This document shows positions 53,449 through 63,111 of a DNA stretch of 64,000 bases, one piece after another (the stretch's first letter is position 1; every line of letters starts with the position of its first letter). The position numbers and the translations under genes were made by a program. A model generated the notes under the pieces. The model was given only the letters and a program-made list of their open reading frames with translations, was not told the origin of the DNA and made no database searches. The stretch spans positions 164,069,531 through 164,133,530 of the forward strand of contig NC_089821.1 in assembly GCF_035046505.1 (NCBI RefSeq). Direction: 5' to 3'. The DNA is from Tiliqua scincoides (Eukaryota; Chordata; Lepidosauria; Squamata; Scincidae).

Positions 53449-53902
53449 TTAAGGAAGGAATGAGGTGCAGACATATAGTGACGTGGCTCTGTACATGGTG
53501 GACTGAAAGTAGGCAGTGGCGGCAGCAGATTAGGGACAAAGGGGCAGTCCAAGTCTGCAACCCTCCCACCACCTGCAACTAAATGTCACAATTCATGGGA
53601 GCTTCTGATACATTTGCAGCATCAGCCCCTGAAGAAACAACAGCATAGGACAGGTTCAGACTATAATTCTTCTGTATTCTACTCTCACAGTGAAGAGAAA
53701 ATGTATCAAGCTGCCCTGGAAGGAAGGAGATAGACTGGAATGTATGCACATTTTGAGTACATGTTCTTTTTCAGGTATGGCCAGTGTGGGGGAAGAAGTA
53801 TCATCAGAACTGACCTGCTGATGATAATGAAATCAATGAAATACCACTGGTAAAACCATTCTAGTTCTGAAGTAAGAAAAGGGATAACTTCTCACTCTAT
53901 AG

Positions 53903-54107
53903 CAGTGGTCCCCAAACTTACCTGGATCACAATGCCCTGGCAGCCTCTTCTTCCCGGCTTAGCCGGACACCACCATCCTGGATCTCGCAAAACCTCATGA
54001 TATCCAAGATGGTGACACCTGGGGGAACAGGTAGGTGGGGCCATTGGGAACATCCCACTGTGCCCCTGTGAGTATGCCACAACTCCCTAAGGCTTTGGGA
54101 ACCCCTG
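53903..54107. mobile_element. hAT-like MITE, 205 bp
   Basis: Ends CAGTGGTCCCCAAAC and, inverted, CAGGGGTTCCCAAAG. Flanks CTCTATAG (53895-53902) and CTCTACAG (54108-54115), 8 bp with one change. Confidence 0.83.
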
Positions 54108-54365
54108 CTCTACAGCTTCAAAAGAGGATGAGGCAATGGCCCTGTCCCTCAACGAGGGCAGATGGGGCCAGAAATGGTTGTGAAGAAGAAGGGCATACTC
54201 TTCTTCAGCATCACATTCCAGGATCTAGAAGTGTCCATCATCAGGCCTGCACAGGCATAGACCCATTTGTAGGATGGCACAGAGCCCATGAACATGTTTA
54301 CAAACAGGACTGGAATTGAGGTTCTTCAGTTCATATAGCTATTAATATGATGGCTATTAAGACTG

Positions 54366-54438
54366 CAAGGTACTCAGAAGTACATCCCACTGAAATCAGC
54401 AGACCATCGTTCAAAATTAAATGTGGTTAGGATTGCAA
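54366..54438. mobile_element. Diverged palindromic family A copy
   Basis: TACTCAGAAGTACATCCCAC at the left and GTGGTTAGGATTGCAAC at the right. Confidence 0.45.
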
Positions 54439-55437
54439 CACGTTTACTGGACCTAAAGGGAAATGGTTTCCAGGAGACAACTCCCAGGCTCATTCTGGAC
54501 ACAGCTCTCAGTTCAATAAAGCTGGTGTTGAAGGCCAGGCTTTTGCTGAGTCTCTCTTTTTACAACTTAAAAAGATCAGGCTGTAACCACATTATGCCTC
54601 TGCTATAGGCGAGCTACTTCTGTGGAAATATACCTCATTGTTTTCTGAGCTCAGACTGAATTACTGTTGATCTTTTATCTTCTTTTAAAGATATTGTCAG
54701 AATTAGAATAGGAAAAAAATGATTTACCACATCATTTGAATTATAAATTCAATGTCTACTATACATGCAGGAAAATCAAAACAATACCTTTTCTGCTTCA
54801 GTACACTCCCAACCTATATTCCCCCCCCCCCCATAAAATGTTTGTCACATGAAAGAAATGGAGGGGCTGCTTAATCTACACTGGCCAATGTTCCACGTTT
54901 TTCCAGAGTGGCTATTTCATCTTTATTCAGGAGCAAAGTATTTTCAGGTTTTGTGAAAATGGCTCAAACAGTTTCTGTTCAATATGAACAGATGGCCTGA
55001 TGCAAGAGTGGACCTTAAAAAATTAATAAAAATGAGAGTGGCACTCATTGTACCAAATATATGCAACTATGAGCGGTATTCAAGCATACTTTTTGTATTA
55101 TGGTAAAAGAAATGTCAGTATAAATAAGGTAAAATATTGGCTCTAAACTCAAACCTCTAGATACTGCATTGGACAGCATGTGGCATTCAAACTCTTTTCA
55201 GGCTACTTTATAGGAGATCACCAAAAGCAAGCAATATGCTCACAAAGAGAAAAGGCTGGATTTCTAAGATGGATTCAAAAATTAGTAAAAATTGTGTACC
55301 CCTTATAAGTGTAACCAGTTGGAGTAAGGTTTGTTATCTCACTGACAGGCTTTTCTTTACCCCCCCCCCCCAAATGTGGTTTATACAGCTGTTATTGCAA
55401 GCAAGAGCCTCTCTATTTTAATCACTTGCATTGTTAT

Positions 55438-56239
55438 TAGGGTGGTTCACCCATGAGGCAAACTGAAGCCATTGCCTCAGGCAGCAGACTGGATTGTGTG
55501 TATCAGGGAGTGCCCATCTCTGTCCACTTTCCTCCACTGATCCTCATTCTCCTTCTATGCCCTGGATTGAAAAAGGAAGATGGGGACAGAGAGGAAAAGG
55601 AAATGTGGAGGGTAGGAGAGTAGTGGCTGATCTAGGGCAGCTGACACCCAGAGTCACTCATGGGTCACTCAAAGCTACAAGTAGATCAGGCCTCTGACTT
55701 GAAATCCCCCCCCCAGGCCAGTTTTACCCCTCCATCTGAGCAGCTGGTAGACCTGGCCTTCCCCAGGGGGATCTCAAGGCAGAGGCCTGGTCTACCAGGT
55801 GCTCTAAGCAAAGAGTGGACCTGGCCCTCTGCCTTGAGATCCTAGGAAGTCTAGTTCTACTGGCTGCTAGGTGGTGTATCTGACACCAGGGGCAGACCAC
55901 CACCCCTGCCCCACCTTTGGTACACTACTGAAAGAGAGCACTGTTCCCTTTAAGGTGCACCAGCTGTGCAGCTCAAAACCTAGCAAATCTATACAGCTCA
56001 GAGCTCGGCATTCCCAGAAGTCCAGCAGTATCTGACATCATTGCAGTGTATCTGGAAATGCTGAGGACCTGCCGTGCCGCAAATGAAGGGGTCTACAGAA
56101 TGGTGCAGACACAGAGGGAATATTGGAGGAGAGTGCTGAGCTAGAACATTGGAAAGTGGGTGGAGCAGTGTCTGGTACATCACTGGGTGAGGGTGGCAGC
56201 ATCAGGCATGCTGCCTCAGGAAGTCTTGGGCTGGTTCTG
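55438..56239. mobile_element. Probable non-autonomous DNA element, about 800 bp
   Basis: 'gaggcaaactgaagccattg' at the left and an inverted-type 'gctgcctcaggaagtcttgg' at the right resemble paired ends. Flanks (GTTATTAG/ATTATTAC) are weak. It contains an inverted repeat, GATCTCAAGGCAGAGGCC with GGCCCTCTGCCTTGAGATC, around 55768-55847. Confidence 0.35.
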
Positions 56240-56397
56240 ATTATTACCAATGTTGTACATTTAATTCCTCTTAGCTTTTTTTTTTTTGTTGAGGGACGTA
56301 CTGGAAGGACACTGAATGGCTGCTCTGGAATGATTATATATTTTGCATATATGACTTCAGAAGTTGTTCACTCCTATTGTTGTTCACTCCTCTTTTA

Positions 56398-56500
56398 GTT
56401 ATTTGATTTTTCTCTGTAAACCACTTTGTGAACTTTTAGTTGAAAAGCGGTATATAAATACTGTTAATAATAATAATAATAGTGATAATAATAATATTGT
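56398..56500 (+). mobile_element. LINE/SINE 3' tail with AAT repeat
   Basis: TCTGTAAACCACTTTGTGAA and TGAAAAGCGGTATATAAATA, then (AATAAT)n. Confidence 0.55.
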
Positions 56501-56526
56501 ACAGTAATTTGTTTTTATCCACTTAG

Positions 56527-56616
56527 GCTGCAATTGTATACTGTACACACCTCCCTGGGAATAAGCTCCATTGAACTCAGTGGGACTTACTTCTGAGTAG
56601 ACATGCAGAGGATTGT
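56527..56616. mobile_element. Palindromic MITE, family A
   Basis: GGCTGCAATTGTATACTGTA...GGGACTTACTTCTGAGTAGA...GGATTGTAGG, preceded by TTA. Confidence 0.75.
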
Positions 56617-57221
56617 AGGGTTAGTGGTCTTTCCAGATTTGTTCATAACTATCAATGGACATTTCCGTTTTCTGTGGGTGACTATCAAAAGTACCCTTTT
56701 GCAGCAGGGATGTCTCTTAAATCATTGTTTCCTGAACTTTTGATAGGAAACACCCTGAACGCAGGGTGTTAAGTATAATAAACATTTGGGCTCAGAACCA
56801 GTTCCTGTTCATCAGTATTTTTTTTTTTTAACTTCCTGATTAAGTTGTAATTAAAACACTAACTTTAAAGGAAAGCATGTATAGGATTGCAGCCCTAGAG
56901 GCATTTCATGTAGATTTGCAATGGAGCTTGCAATGCAACTCTACAAACTGAATACAAGGAGAGAAGCTAAAAAACCAGGAAAATTAAACATCAATCATAT
57001 AATTAAAAAGTTCACAAATGAAGCATGAAGGGAAGCTGGCCTTATACATTCATATCCCCTCCAGGTGCAAGCCCCTTTGATCTCTATGTAACTTACTTCT
57101 GAGCAAATATTTACAGGACTGGCCTGTGAGCCTCTTACCTACTGACCTCACCAGTTCTTGGCTGCGCTGTGTGACATGTGAAGCTACCCAGAAGGGTTGA
57201 TTCAATAAACACAGCTTAGCT

Positions 57222-57352
57222 CAGGGGTGGGCAAACTCAACTTTAGCAATCCTGGACCTTTAACAATGGTGTAGGTGAGCAGATTTCAGCAGGTGCAGCT
57301 TGTCATCTGTGAGGTGACAGGATCCCTAAAGTTGAAAGTCTGCCCATCCCTG
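57222..57352. mobile_element. hAT-like MITE, 131 bp
   Basis: Ends CAGGGGTGGGCAAACTC and, inverted, CAGGGATGGGCAGACTT. Flanks GCTTAGCT and GTTTAGTT, six of eight. The interior matches one arm of 40593-40773. Confidence 0.78.
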
Positions 57353-57399
57353 GTTTAGTTACAAGACTGGACTTTAGTGCCATAGGAGTCTGTCTAGTT

Positions 57400-57763
57400 C
57401 AGTGTTTCTCAAACTGTGGGTCAGGACCCACTCGGTGGGTTGTGAGCCAATTTCAGGTGGGTCCCCACGCATTTCAATATTTCATTTTTCATATATTAGA
57501 CTTGATGCTACCATGGTATGTGACTGATGTGTGGGGAAATGTGACAGACCTGTACTTTTAACAAGCTACTATGCATATTCTTTTAATAATGATAGCCAAT
57601 GGGACTTACTCCTGGGTAACTGTGGATAGGATTGCAGCCTAGGATTGTTAGACATTTTCCTGCTTGATGATGTCACTTTCGGTCATGACATCACTTCCAG
57701 TAGGTCCTGGCAGATTCTCATTCTAAGAAGTGGGTCCCAGTGCTGAAGGTGTGAGAATCACTG
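57400..57763. mobile_element. hAT-like element, 364 bp (family D)
   Basis: Exact 8-bp duplication GTCTAGTT at 57392-57399 and 57764-57771. Ends CAGTGTTTCTCAAACTG and, inverted, CAGTGATTCTCACACC. Same orientation as 707-1068. Confidence 0.88.
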
Positions 57764-57775
57764 GTCTAGTTACAT

Positions 57776-57895
57776 AATTTATACCACCCTTCTCCAAGGA
57801 GCTCAGGGTGGTGTACATAGCTGCCCCCTGCCTTTTGTCCTCAACAACAACCCTATGAGGTAGGTGAGGCTGACTGGCCCAAGGCTGTTTCTCTA
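57776..57895 (-). mobile_element. SINE fragment with MIR-like core, minus strand
   Basis: TTTATACCACCCTTCTCCAA and CAACCCTATGAGGTAGGTGA, reverse of the SINE at 28768-28960. Confidence 0.6.
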
Positions 57896-57908
57896 GCTGC
57901 AGGCTGAG

Positions 57909-57993
57909 AAAACAATCCTATCCATGTCTACTCAGAAGTTGTCCCATTATAGTCAATGGGGCTTTCTCCCAGGAAAGTGTGGACAGGGCTGTA
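57909..57993. mobile_element. Palindromic MITE, family A (ADI1 upstream, copy 1)
   Basis: ACAATCCTATCCATGTCTAC...AGTCAATGGGGCTTTCTCCC...GGGCTGTAGCCC. Confidence 0.78.
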
Positions 57994-57997
57994 GCCC

Positions 57998-58085
57998 GAG
58001 GCTGCAATCCTATCCACATTTACCTGGGAGTTAGTCCCATTGACTATAATGGGACTTACTTCCGAGTAGACATGCCTACGCTCGG
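57998..58085. mobile_element. Palindromic MITE, family A (ADI1 upstream, copy 2)
   Basis: AGGCTGCAATCCTATCCACA, then the central palindrome TCCCATTGACTATAATGGGA, then GAGTAGACATGCC. It ends about 235 bp before the ADI1 ATG. Confidence 0.8.
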
Positions 58086-58149
58086 GCCATGCACAACCCA
58101 CCCTTCTGGAACTTGTCTTTCAGGGGGTCCCTCCCCTTCATTTCCGGGT

Positions 58150-58321
58150 GCTGGACCAGGATCTCCTCCCCCCCGCCTTACTGTGCTGAGACCTGTTTTC
58201 ACGCAGGCTGCAAAGCGAAGGGCGGAGTTCCGGTGAGTCGCCCTAGGCTGGCCCCTGCGCTGCTTGATGGGAGGCGGCGCTGGCTGGGAAGGGGGCAGGC
58301 ACTTGCCGTGCAGGAGCCACG
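58150..58321 (+). promoter_or_regulatory. ADI1: ADI1 CpG-rich promoter and 5' leader
   Basis: GC-rich, TATA-less sequence immediately before the ADI1 start codon, contiguous with CpG-rich exon 1. The exact start site is not visible. Confidence 0.55.
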
Positions 58322-58444
58322 ATGGTGGAAGCCTGGTACATGGACGGGGAGTCGGGGGAGGACCAGCGCAAGCCTCACCGCCGGGAGCCCAACCAGCCCG
58401 CCAGCCTGGAGCTGCTGAGTCAGCTGGGCGTCTTCTATTGGAAA
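58322..58444 (+). CDS. ADI1: ADI1 exon 1
   Basis: Residues 1-41, ending [11 protein letters not shown]. Donor AAA|GTAGGC. Confidence 0.96.
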
Positions 58445-61400
58445 GTAGGCAGGAGGGAGGGAGGGAGGAAGCGGCTGGATCGGGGCTGCTGTGCTGGATC
58501 CCGGCTTGCTGGCAAAGTCCTCTCCTCCCTCGCCTGCGCATCAGGATATGCCCCAAGCCAGACCCGCTCGCTGTGCTAGAAGGGCAGGCAGCTTTGCAAG
58601 CCGCTCCTGATGTAGTTCTTACGCTTGCAAGGGGAGAGGCTGTGTGGGGCAGTGGTTAGAGTGGTCGACTTCAGGCAGGCGAGCTACACGCGGAGTTAAG
58701 CCGCGGAGATGTATTGGGGAGGAGGAAGCAGAAACCTTTAATTCCTAAGGCTGCAATCCTATGCACACTTTCCTGGGAGTGGGCCCCCGATGAACCTAAT
58801 GGGACTTACTTTTGAGTAGGCCCCTTAGAATTGGCCTGCGAGGCTGCAATCCTATCCACACTTACCTGGGAGTAAGCTCCCTTGACTATAATGGGACTTC
58901 TGAGCAGATCTGCATAGGCTTGGGCTCTACTTTAGCACGCATCTAGGAAGGAATGTCTTGCACTGGCTGGTACTTCAGTGTGGGCACATAAATCACTGGT
59001 TGTGCTAAAAGGGAGGGGAGTAAGTATGACTCCTTTTGAACTGCTGCCCCTGAAGGTGGAACTATTGCAGTGATTGAGAAGGAGCAGTTTGCTAGACCTG
59101 GGCAGGTATATCAGGCTTGCAAAATAATCAGTGAAGACCCCTTGATTCCTTCCTGCCAGCGTTAAAATTTAATCTTGTTTACTGTGTTCCTTCTGCTTTT
59201 CCCATGAAGGTTAATTTTGTTGTCCTGGATGGAAAGTTGCCCTGACAAGGATGGCGGGTCGCCTGCAGAAAGTGCAGGATGATGGGACACTTATGGACAG
59301 TTCCTTTATGACACTGACTCTTAGCCCTTGTTGCTGGGAGACCAGTGTTGTATCAATTTCCTCTTGAATGAATGAAAGGAATCCATTGTCATTTATGATT
59401 TACAAAAGCACTCAGTATATAGCAGGTGCTGTACAAAAACAGAGATGGAAAAAGTGCCTGCCAAAAAGTTCCAAGGCCCGAAAATGACATGAGATGGAAG
59501 GAGGAGAGGGAAAGGGCCTGTTTTGCAAGAGACAGTGACCAAAGGAAAAATGTTAAATTAAATAATTTAATAAAACTAATAATAGTTAAGTTAAATAATT
59601 AAGCCATTTCTGCCCAATGTTGCATGTACACAACAGGGATCAAATATGTACACCTGGAAGCTGGGCAGAAATGGCTTAATCTAGGCATATGAAGAAATAA
59701 GTCAAATTGTACAATTAGAGGAAAATGTGTGGGAGAAAATGCAAGTTTGGGATGATGTCTCCAAGTGAGACAAAGCATTAGACCAGCCAAATGTGTTAAA
59801 GAGAAAGCGTTCCTCATGTGAGGGGCCACAAGGGAGTAGGTGTTGAGATGAGAACAGGGGAGGGGAGTGGAGGTTTAATAAGATGAGTGTTTGATGAAAG
59901 GAGGGACCCAGGAGAAGAGAGGAGAGAAAGTGACAAAGAGGGATAAGCAGGGGCAAGACCATAAAGAGACTTAAAGGTGAAAAGAAGAAGTTTAAACTTA
60001 TTAGAAAATAATAGAGGAAGCCAGTGAAGAGAAACACACTGAGGTGTAATATTATTGAAGCACCCAGAAAGGAACATCAAACAAGCAGGAGAGTCAAGAG
60101 CAGGTTTCAACTGCAAGACAAGGCAGTGCAATGAACAAAAGGTAGAGTCTGAATAAGGGTTTTAGTTGAGTCAGTAGATAAAAGGACCCATTATAGAAAT
60201 ATTGTGGAGATCCAACCAATGATGATTGGCAGTCTCTGGAGGACTTTTGATTTGGCAAGTGAATCGCCCTGACTGTCCTTTGGGCATGCACTTGCAAAAC
60301 TTTGCAAGTTGGCTGCCAAGAACTTTGGTGCCAACTGTATCTGCGCTTGCCTTCTTCACATATTCACAGACAGCTGTCTTAGGGACAGTTTTCCAGCACT
60401 GGTGCCACAGGGCATGCGCTGCATCCTGCAGTACTGTTCATTCCCATTCCTCGGGGCAGCATTGAGGCTGCACTGACATTGGAAAGTTGGATAGAATTGG
60501 GCCCTTAGGCTGCAATCCTAGCCACACTTTCCTGGGAGTAAGCTCAATTGACTCTAATGGGACTTACTTCTGAGTTGACAGACATAGGACTGGGCTCATA
60601 GACCAAATTGTACCATCTAGATCAACCAACAAAGATTAGCAGTAAGTCTGCAGGATTTCAGGCCTCTTCCTTACCTGGAGATGTCAGGGATTGAGCCTGG
60701 GACCAACGCATTATTAAGAATATTTATTTACCACTTTTTGAAAAATACTTTTACATACAAAGTATTTACTATTGAGTATTTACCATCTGTCCCCTTCTAT
60801 AGCACTCTTTCTCATTTGCCTGTGTGTCTAGGAAAGGTTGGGCTTAATTGCTTGGAAAAGAAGTCTTGTGATTTTATTATTTATTTATGGGCACACTCTT
60901 ATGCATGTCAACTCAGGAGCATGTCCCATTGCATTCTATATAGAGCAGGGGTGCTCACACTTTTTTGGCTCGAGAGCTACTTTGAAACCCAGCAAGGCCC
61001 GGAGATCTACCAGAGTTTTTTTACAATGTTCACGCCATCATAACATATAACATTTATGTGTACAATGTATGTTGGTGTACCTTGAGCCCCACTGAGTATA
61101 ACAGGACTTACTTCTGAGTAGACATGCCTAGGATTAGGCTGTGAGGCTGCAATCCTAGCCACACTTACCTGGGATAAGCCCCATTGAGTACAATGGGCCT
61201 TACTCCCGGCGTTTCCTCCCAGAGGCACCTGAAAGGGGGGGGGGTCGGCACTCCGCGATCTACTCATTTTGCCTCACGATCTGCCGGTAGATTGCGATCC
61301 ACCTATTGAGCACCTCTGATATAGAGTTTAGTCCCAGTAAAGTGTGCATAGGATTGCAGCCTAAGTAGGCCACACACACACCCCCAAGAACAGATGGCTG

Positions 61401-63111
61401 CATACTAGTCCTCATAGTTAGCATTTTTATCTTTGGCCATTAAGTTTACAAAGTGTCTTGCATGCACTTGGAAGATGTAAGGGTGAGTCTCTGGGGAAAA
61501 AAGGAATTCCTGAGTTTTATATCAACAAATACAGTGCAAACTGACTCTTGAACATAGGAAACTGCCTGTGTTCAGACCACTGCTCCAGCTTGGTATTGTG
61601 TATATCTGCACTGGCTTGTAGCAGCTGTCCAGGGTTTCCCAACATTCCAGGAGATGCCAGAAATTGAATGTTCATGCGAAGTCAGGTGTTGGGCCACCGA
61701 GCTTCAACCCCTTTTTTTAGAGTGAAACATCACAGGCTCAAATGAAATTGGCCCGGGGATCCCTGGCAAGACTTCTGCAGGCTGTAGAATTTTGCAGCTC
61801 CACCCTTCCCACTTGCACAGGGGAAATATTGGTGACCTGCTTTGTGGGGTTCTTGAGCATTTTGCATATGAAAGACTTGGATTGCCTTATTTTGGATCAT
61901 TTAGTCAGGAAGCCTTTTCCTTCCTTCCTTAGCTGGATGCTGATAACTATGAGACTGATCCAGAGCTAGCCAAAATCCGGAAGGAGAAAAACTACTCTTG
62001 GATGGATATAATAACAATAGATAAAGACAAGTTGCCAAATTATGAAGAAAAGGTAACAATTCTGCCTTTGCAGGAGCTTTAGACAGGTTGTAAGTGCTGG
62101 AATTCACCACTAGAGTGTGTTTCAGGTTCAAAAGTTGCTGATTCTGTTGTTTGTGCAGTCAATTCTCTTTCTGTAACAATTGAACCAGGCAGTTTTCACC
62201 TTTTCAAATAGCAGGTTGGATCTTTTTGTAATAGGAATATGTGCCTTTTTCTCGTGTGTGTGTGTGTGTGGGGGGGGGGGTGGGGTGGGTGTATGTGTGT
62301 GTGTCTCTCTCTCTCTCTCCTTGGATTGCTTCCTGCTTCCTGTTGGGGGGGAGGGGGCGAGGGTAGGGTGAGCCAGGAATTTGGCAGGTCAAGCTTTCCT
62401 TGGTATACTTTTTTAAGGTTAAGCTACACTTGTTTAATTGCTACTTGCCTGTTATCCAGCTGTGAAAGGCCTGCCAGATGAAGTTAGGAACCATAAGGGC
62501 TGGTTCACCCATGCATTCAAAGCCCCTGATCTCTCATTGCACAGTTACTGAATGCCTGACTGCATGAACTGTCTCAGTGAAAAAAGTATTGGATTTGATA
62601 CCTTTGGAATATAAGGAATTTCTCTTCGTGATGACTTTCATGCCTGCAGTTGTGGCTTGATGCTGCAGTGAATGAGTGGTGCATACATGTGGGGACCTGG
62701 CCCAGTTTCACCTTTTATAGGCATCCCATAGGTAGAGGTGTGATTTTCTTTACTAGTGATACAAAATAAAAACACATAATGCCACTTTCTGCATGGCCGA
62801 GGACTTCTGGGTTGTCCCTTTTTTTTTTTTAAAGGTATCATTTTGCAATCTTTTCAGTGAGATGTGTGCCTACAGCTTGTAACAGACTCACTTAAATGAA
62901 AGGCTGCCTTCTCTTTCCCTCTCTTTTCTAGATAAAGATATTTTATGAAGAGCACTTACACCTGGATGATGAGATTCGCTACATCCTAGAAGGAAGTGGG
63001 TATTTGGATGTTCGTGATAAAGACGACAAATGGATCCGGATTGCCATGGAAAAGGGAGACATGGTCACACTTCCTGCTGGCATTTATCACCGGTTTACCT
63101 TGGATGAATCT
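58322..63111 (+). CDS. ADI1: ADI1, acireductone dioxygenase (exons 1-3; rest beyond window)
   Basis: Metal-dependent cupin enzyme of the methionine salvage pathway. With Fe it oxidises the acireductone to formate and 4-methylthio-2-oxobutanoate, the methionine precursor. Visible exons: 58322-58444, 61933-62052, 62932-63111, all phase 0, giving residues 1-141 of about 180. It starts [20 protein letters not shown], like human MVQAWYMDDAPGDPRQPHRP. Metal ligands are in place: His89, His91 and Glu95 in [12 protein letters not shown], and His134 in PAGIYHRFT. The last visible exon ends TLDES before a GTATGA donor. The final exon (KAMRLFVGEP... in human) is not found before 64000. ADI1 is downstream of and parallel to RNASEH1, as in human. 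Confidence 0.97.
58749..58830. mobile_element. Palindromic MITE, family A, ADI1 intron 1
   Basis: GGCTGCAATCCTATGCACAC...AATGGGACTTACTTTTGAGT...AATTGGCC. Another copy follows at 58845. Confidence 0.78.
58845..58925. mobile_element. Palindromic MITE, family A, ADI1 intron 1
   Basis: GGCTGCAATCCTATCCACAC...TTGACTATAATGGGACTTCT...GGCTTGGGCT. Confidence 0.78.
59603..59675. mobile_element. 73-bp TTAA element, family C, ADI1 intron 1
   Basis: Exactly 73 bp between TTAA at 59599-59602 and TTAA at 59676-59679. Ends GCCATTTCTGCCCAATG and, inverted, GCCATTTCTGCCCAGCT. Confidence 0.9.
59697..60135 (-). mobile_element. L2-like LINE ORF2 C-terminal fragment, minus strand
   Basis: One minus frame reads SLHWLPL...[18 protein letters not shown], the typical L2-clade ORF2 C-terminal block. 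A decayed FxTFGW-type region follows. Confidence 0.6.
60382..60504. mobile_element. Palindromic MITE, family B (123 bp, internally shortened)
   Basis: TTA on both sides (60379-60381, 60505-60507). Right end GGAAAGTTGGATAGAATTGG then GCCC. Family A starts at 60508. Confidence 0.8.
60508..60597. mobile_element. Palindromic MITE, family A, abutting family B
   Basis: GGCTGCAATCCTAGCCACAC...GGGACTTACTTCTGAGTTGA...GGACTGGGCTC. The TTA before it is also the right flank of family B. Confidence 0.8.
60893..61362. mobile_element. Palindromic family A copy split by a hAT-like element
   Basis: Left half 60893-60945 (GGGCACACTCTTATGCATGT...) and right half 61327-61362 (TTTAGTCCCAGTAAAGTGTG...GGATTGCAGCC) make one family A unit. 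The interruption is 60946-61318 plus its duplicated target. Confidence 0.8.
60946..61318. mobile_element. hAT-like element, 373 bp, with internal family A copies
   Basis: Exact 8-bp duplication ATATAGAG at 60938-60945 and 61319-61326. Ends CAGGGGTGCTCAC and, inverted, CAGAGGTGCTCAA. Two family A units lie inside (about 61083-61141 and 61145-61205). Confidence 0.9.
61550..61712 (-). mobile_element. tRNA-derived SINE, minus strand, ADI1 intron 1
   Basis: AACATAGGAAACTGCCTGTG at the 3' end, then TCCAGGGTTTCCCAACATTC, then AGATGCCAGAAATTGAATGT and a worn tRNA-like head near CCACCGAGCTTCAACCCC. Confidence 0.6.
61933..62052 (+). CDS. ADI1: ADI1 exon 2
   Basis: [20 protein letters not shown] then [20 protein letters not shown]. 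Acceptor TTCCTTCCTTAG, donor GTAACA. Confidence 0.97.
62253..62323. repeat. GT / G / TC microsatellite in ADI1 intron 2
   Basis: Runs of GTGTGT, a G block, GTGTGT and TCTCTC in sequence. Confidence 0.9.
62932..63111 (+). CDS. ADI1: ADI1 exon 3 (metal-binding cupin core)
   Basis: [59 protein letters not shown]. Acceptor TCTTTTCTAG. Confidence 0.97.

Larger units (their letters stand above)
44700..57215. other. RNASEH1-ADI1 intergenic region
   Basis: No gene was recognised. It contains CR1 (45724-46066), hAT-like elements (46293, 48079, 53903), Tc1/Tigger-like, family A, B and C elements and a probable larger DNA element (55438-56239). 46740-47760, 48430-52080 and 54440-55430 hold nothing I can classify apart from short homopolymers. 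Confidence 0.6.
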
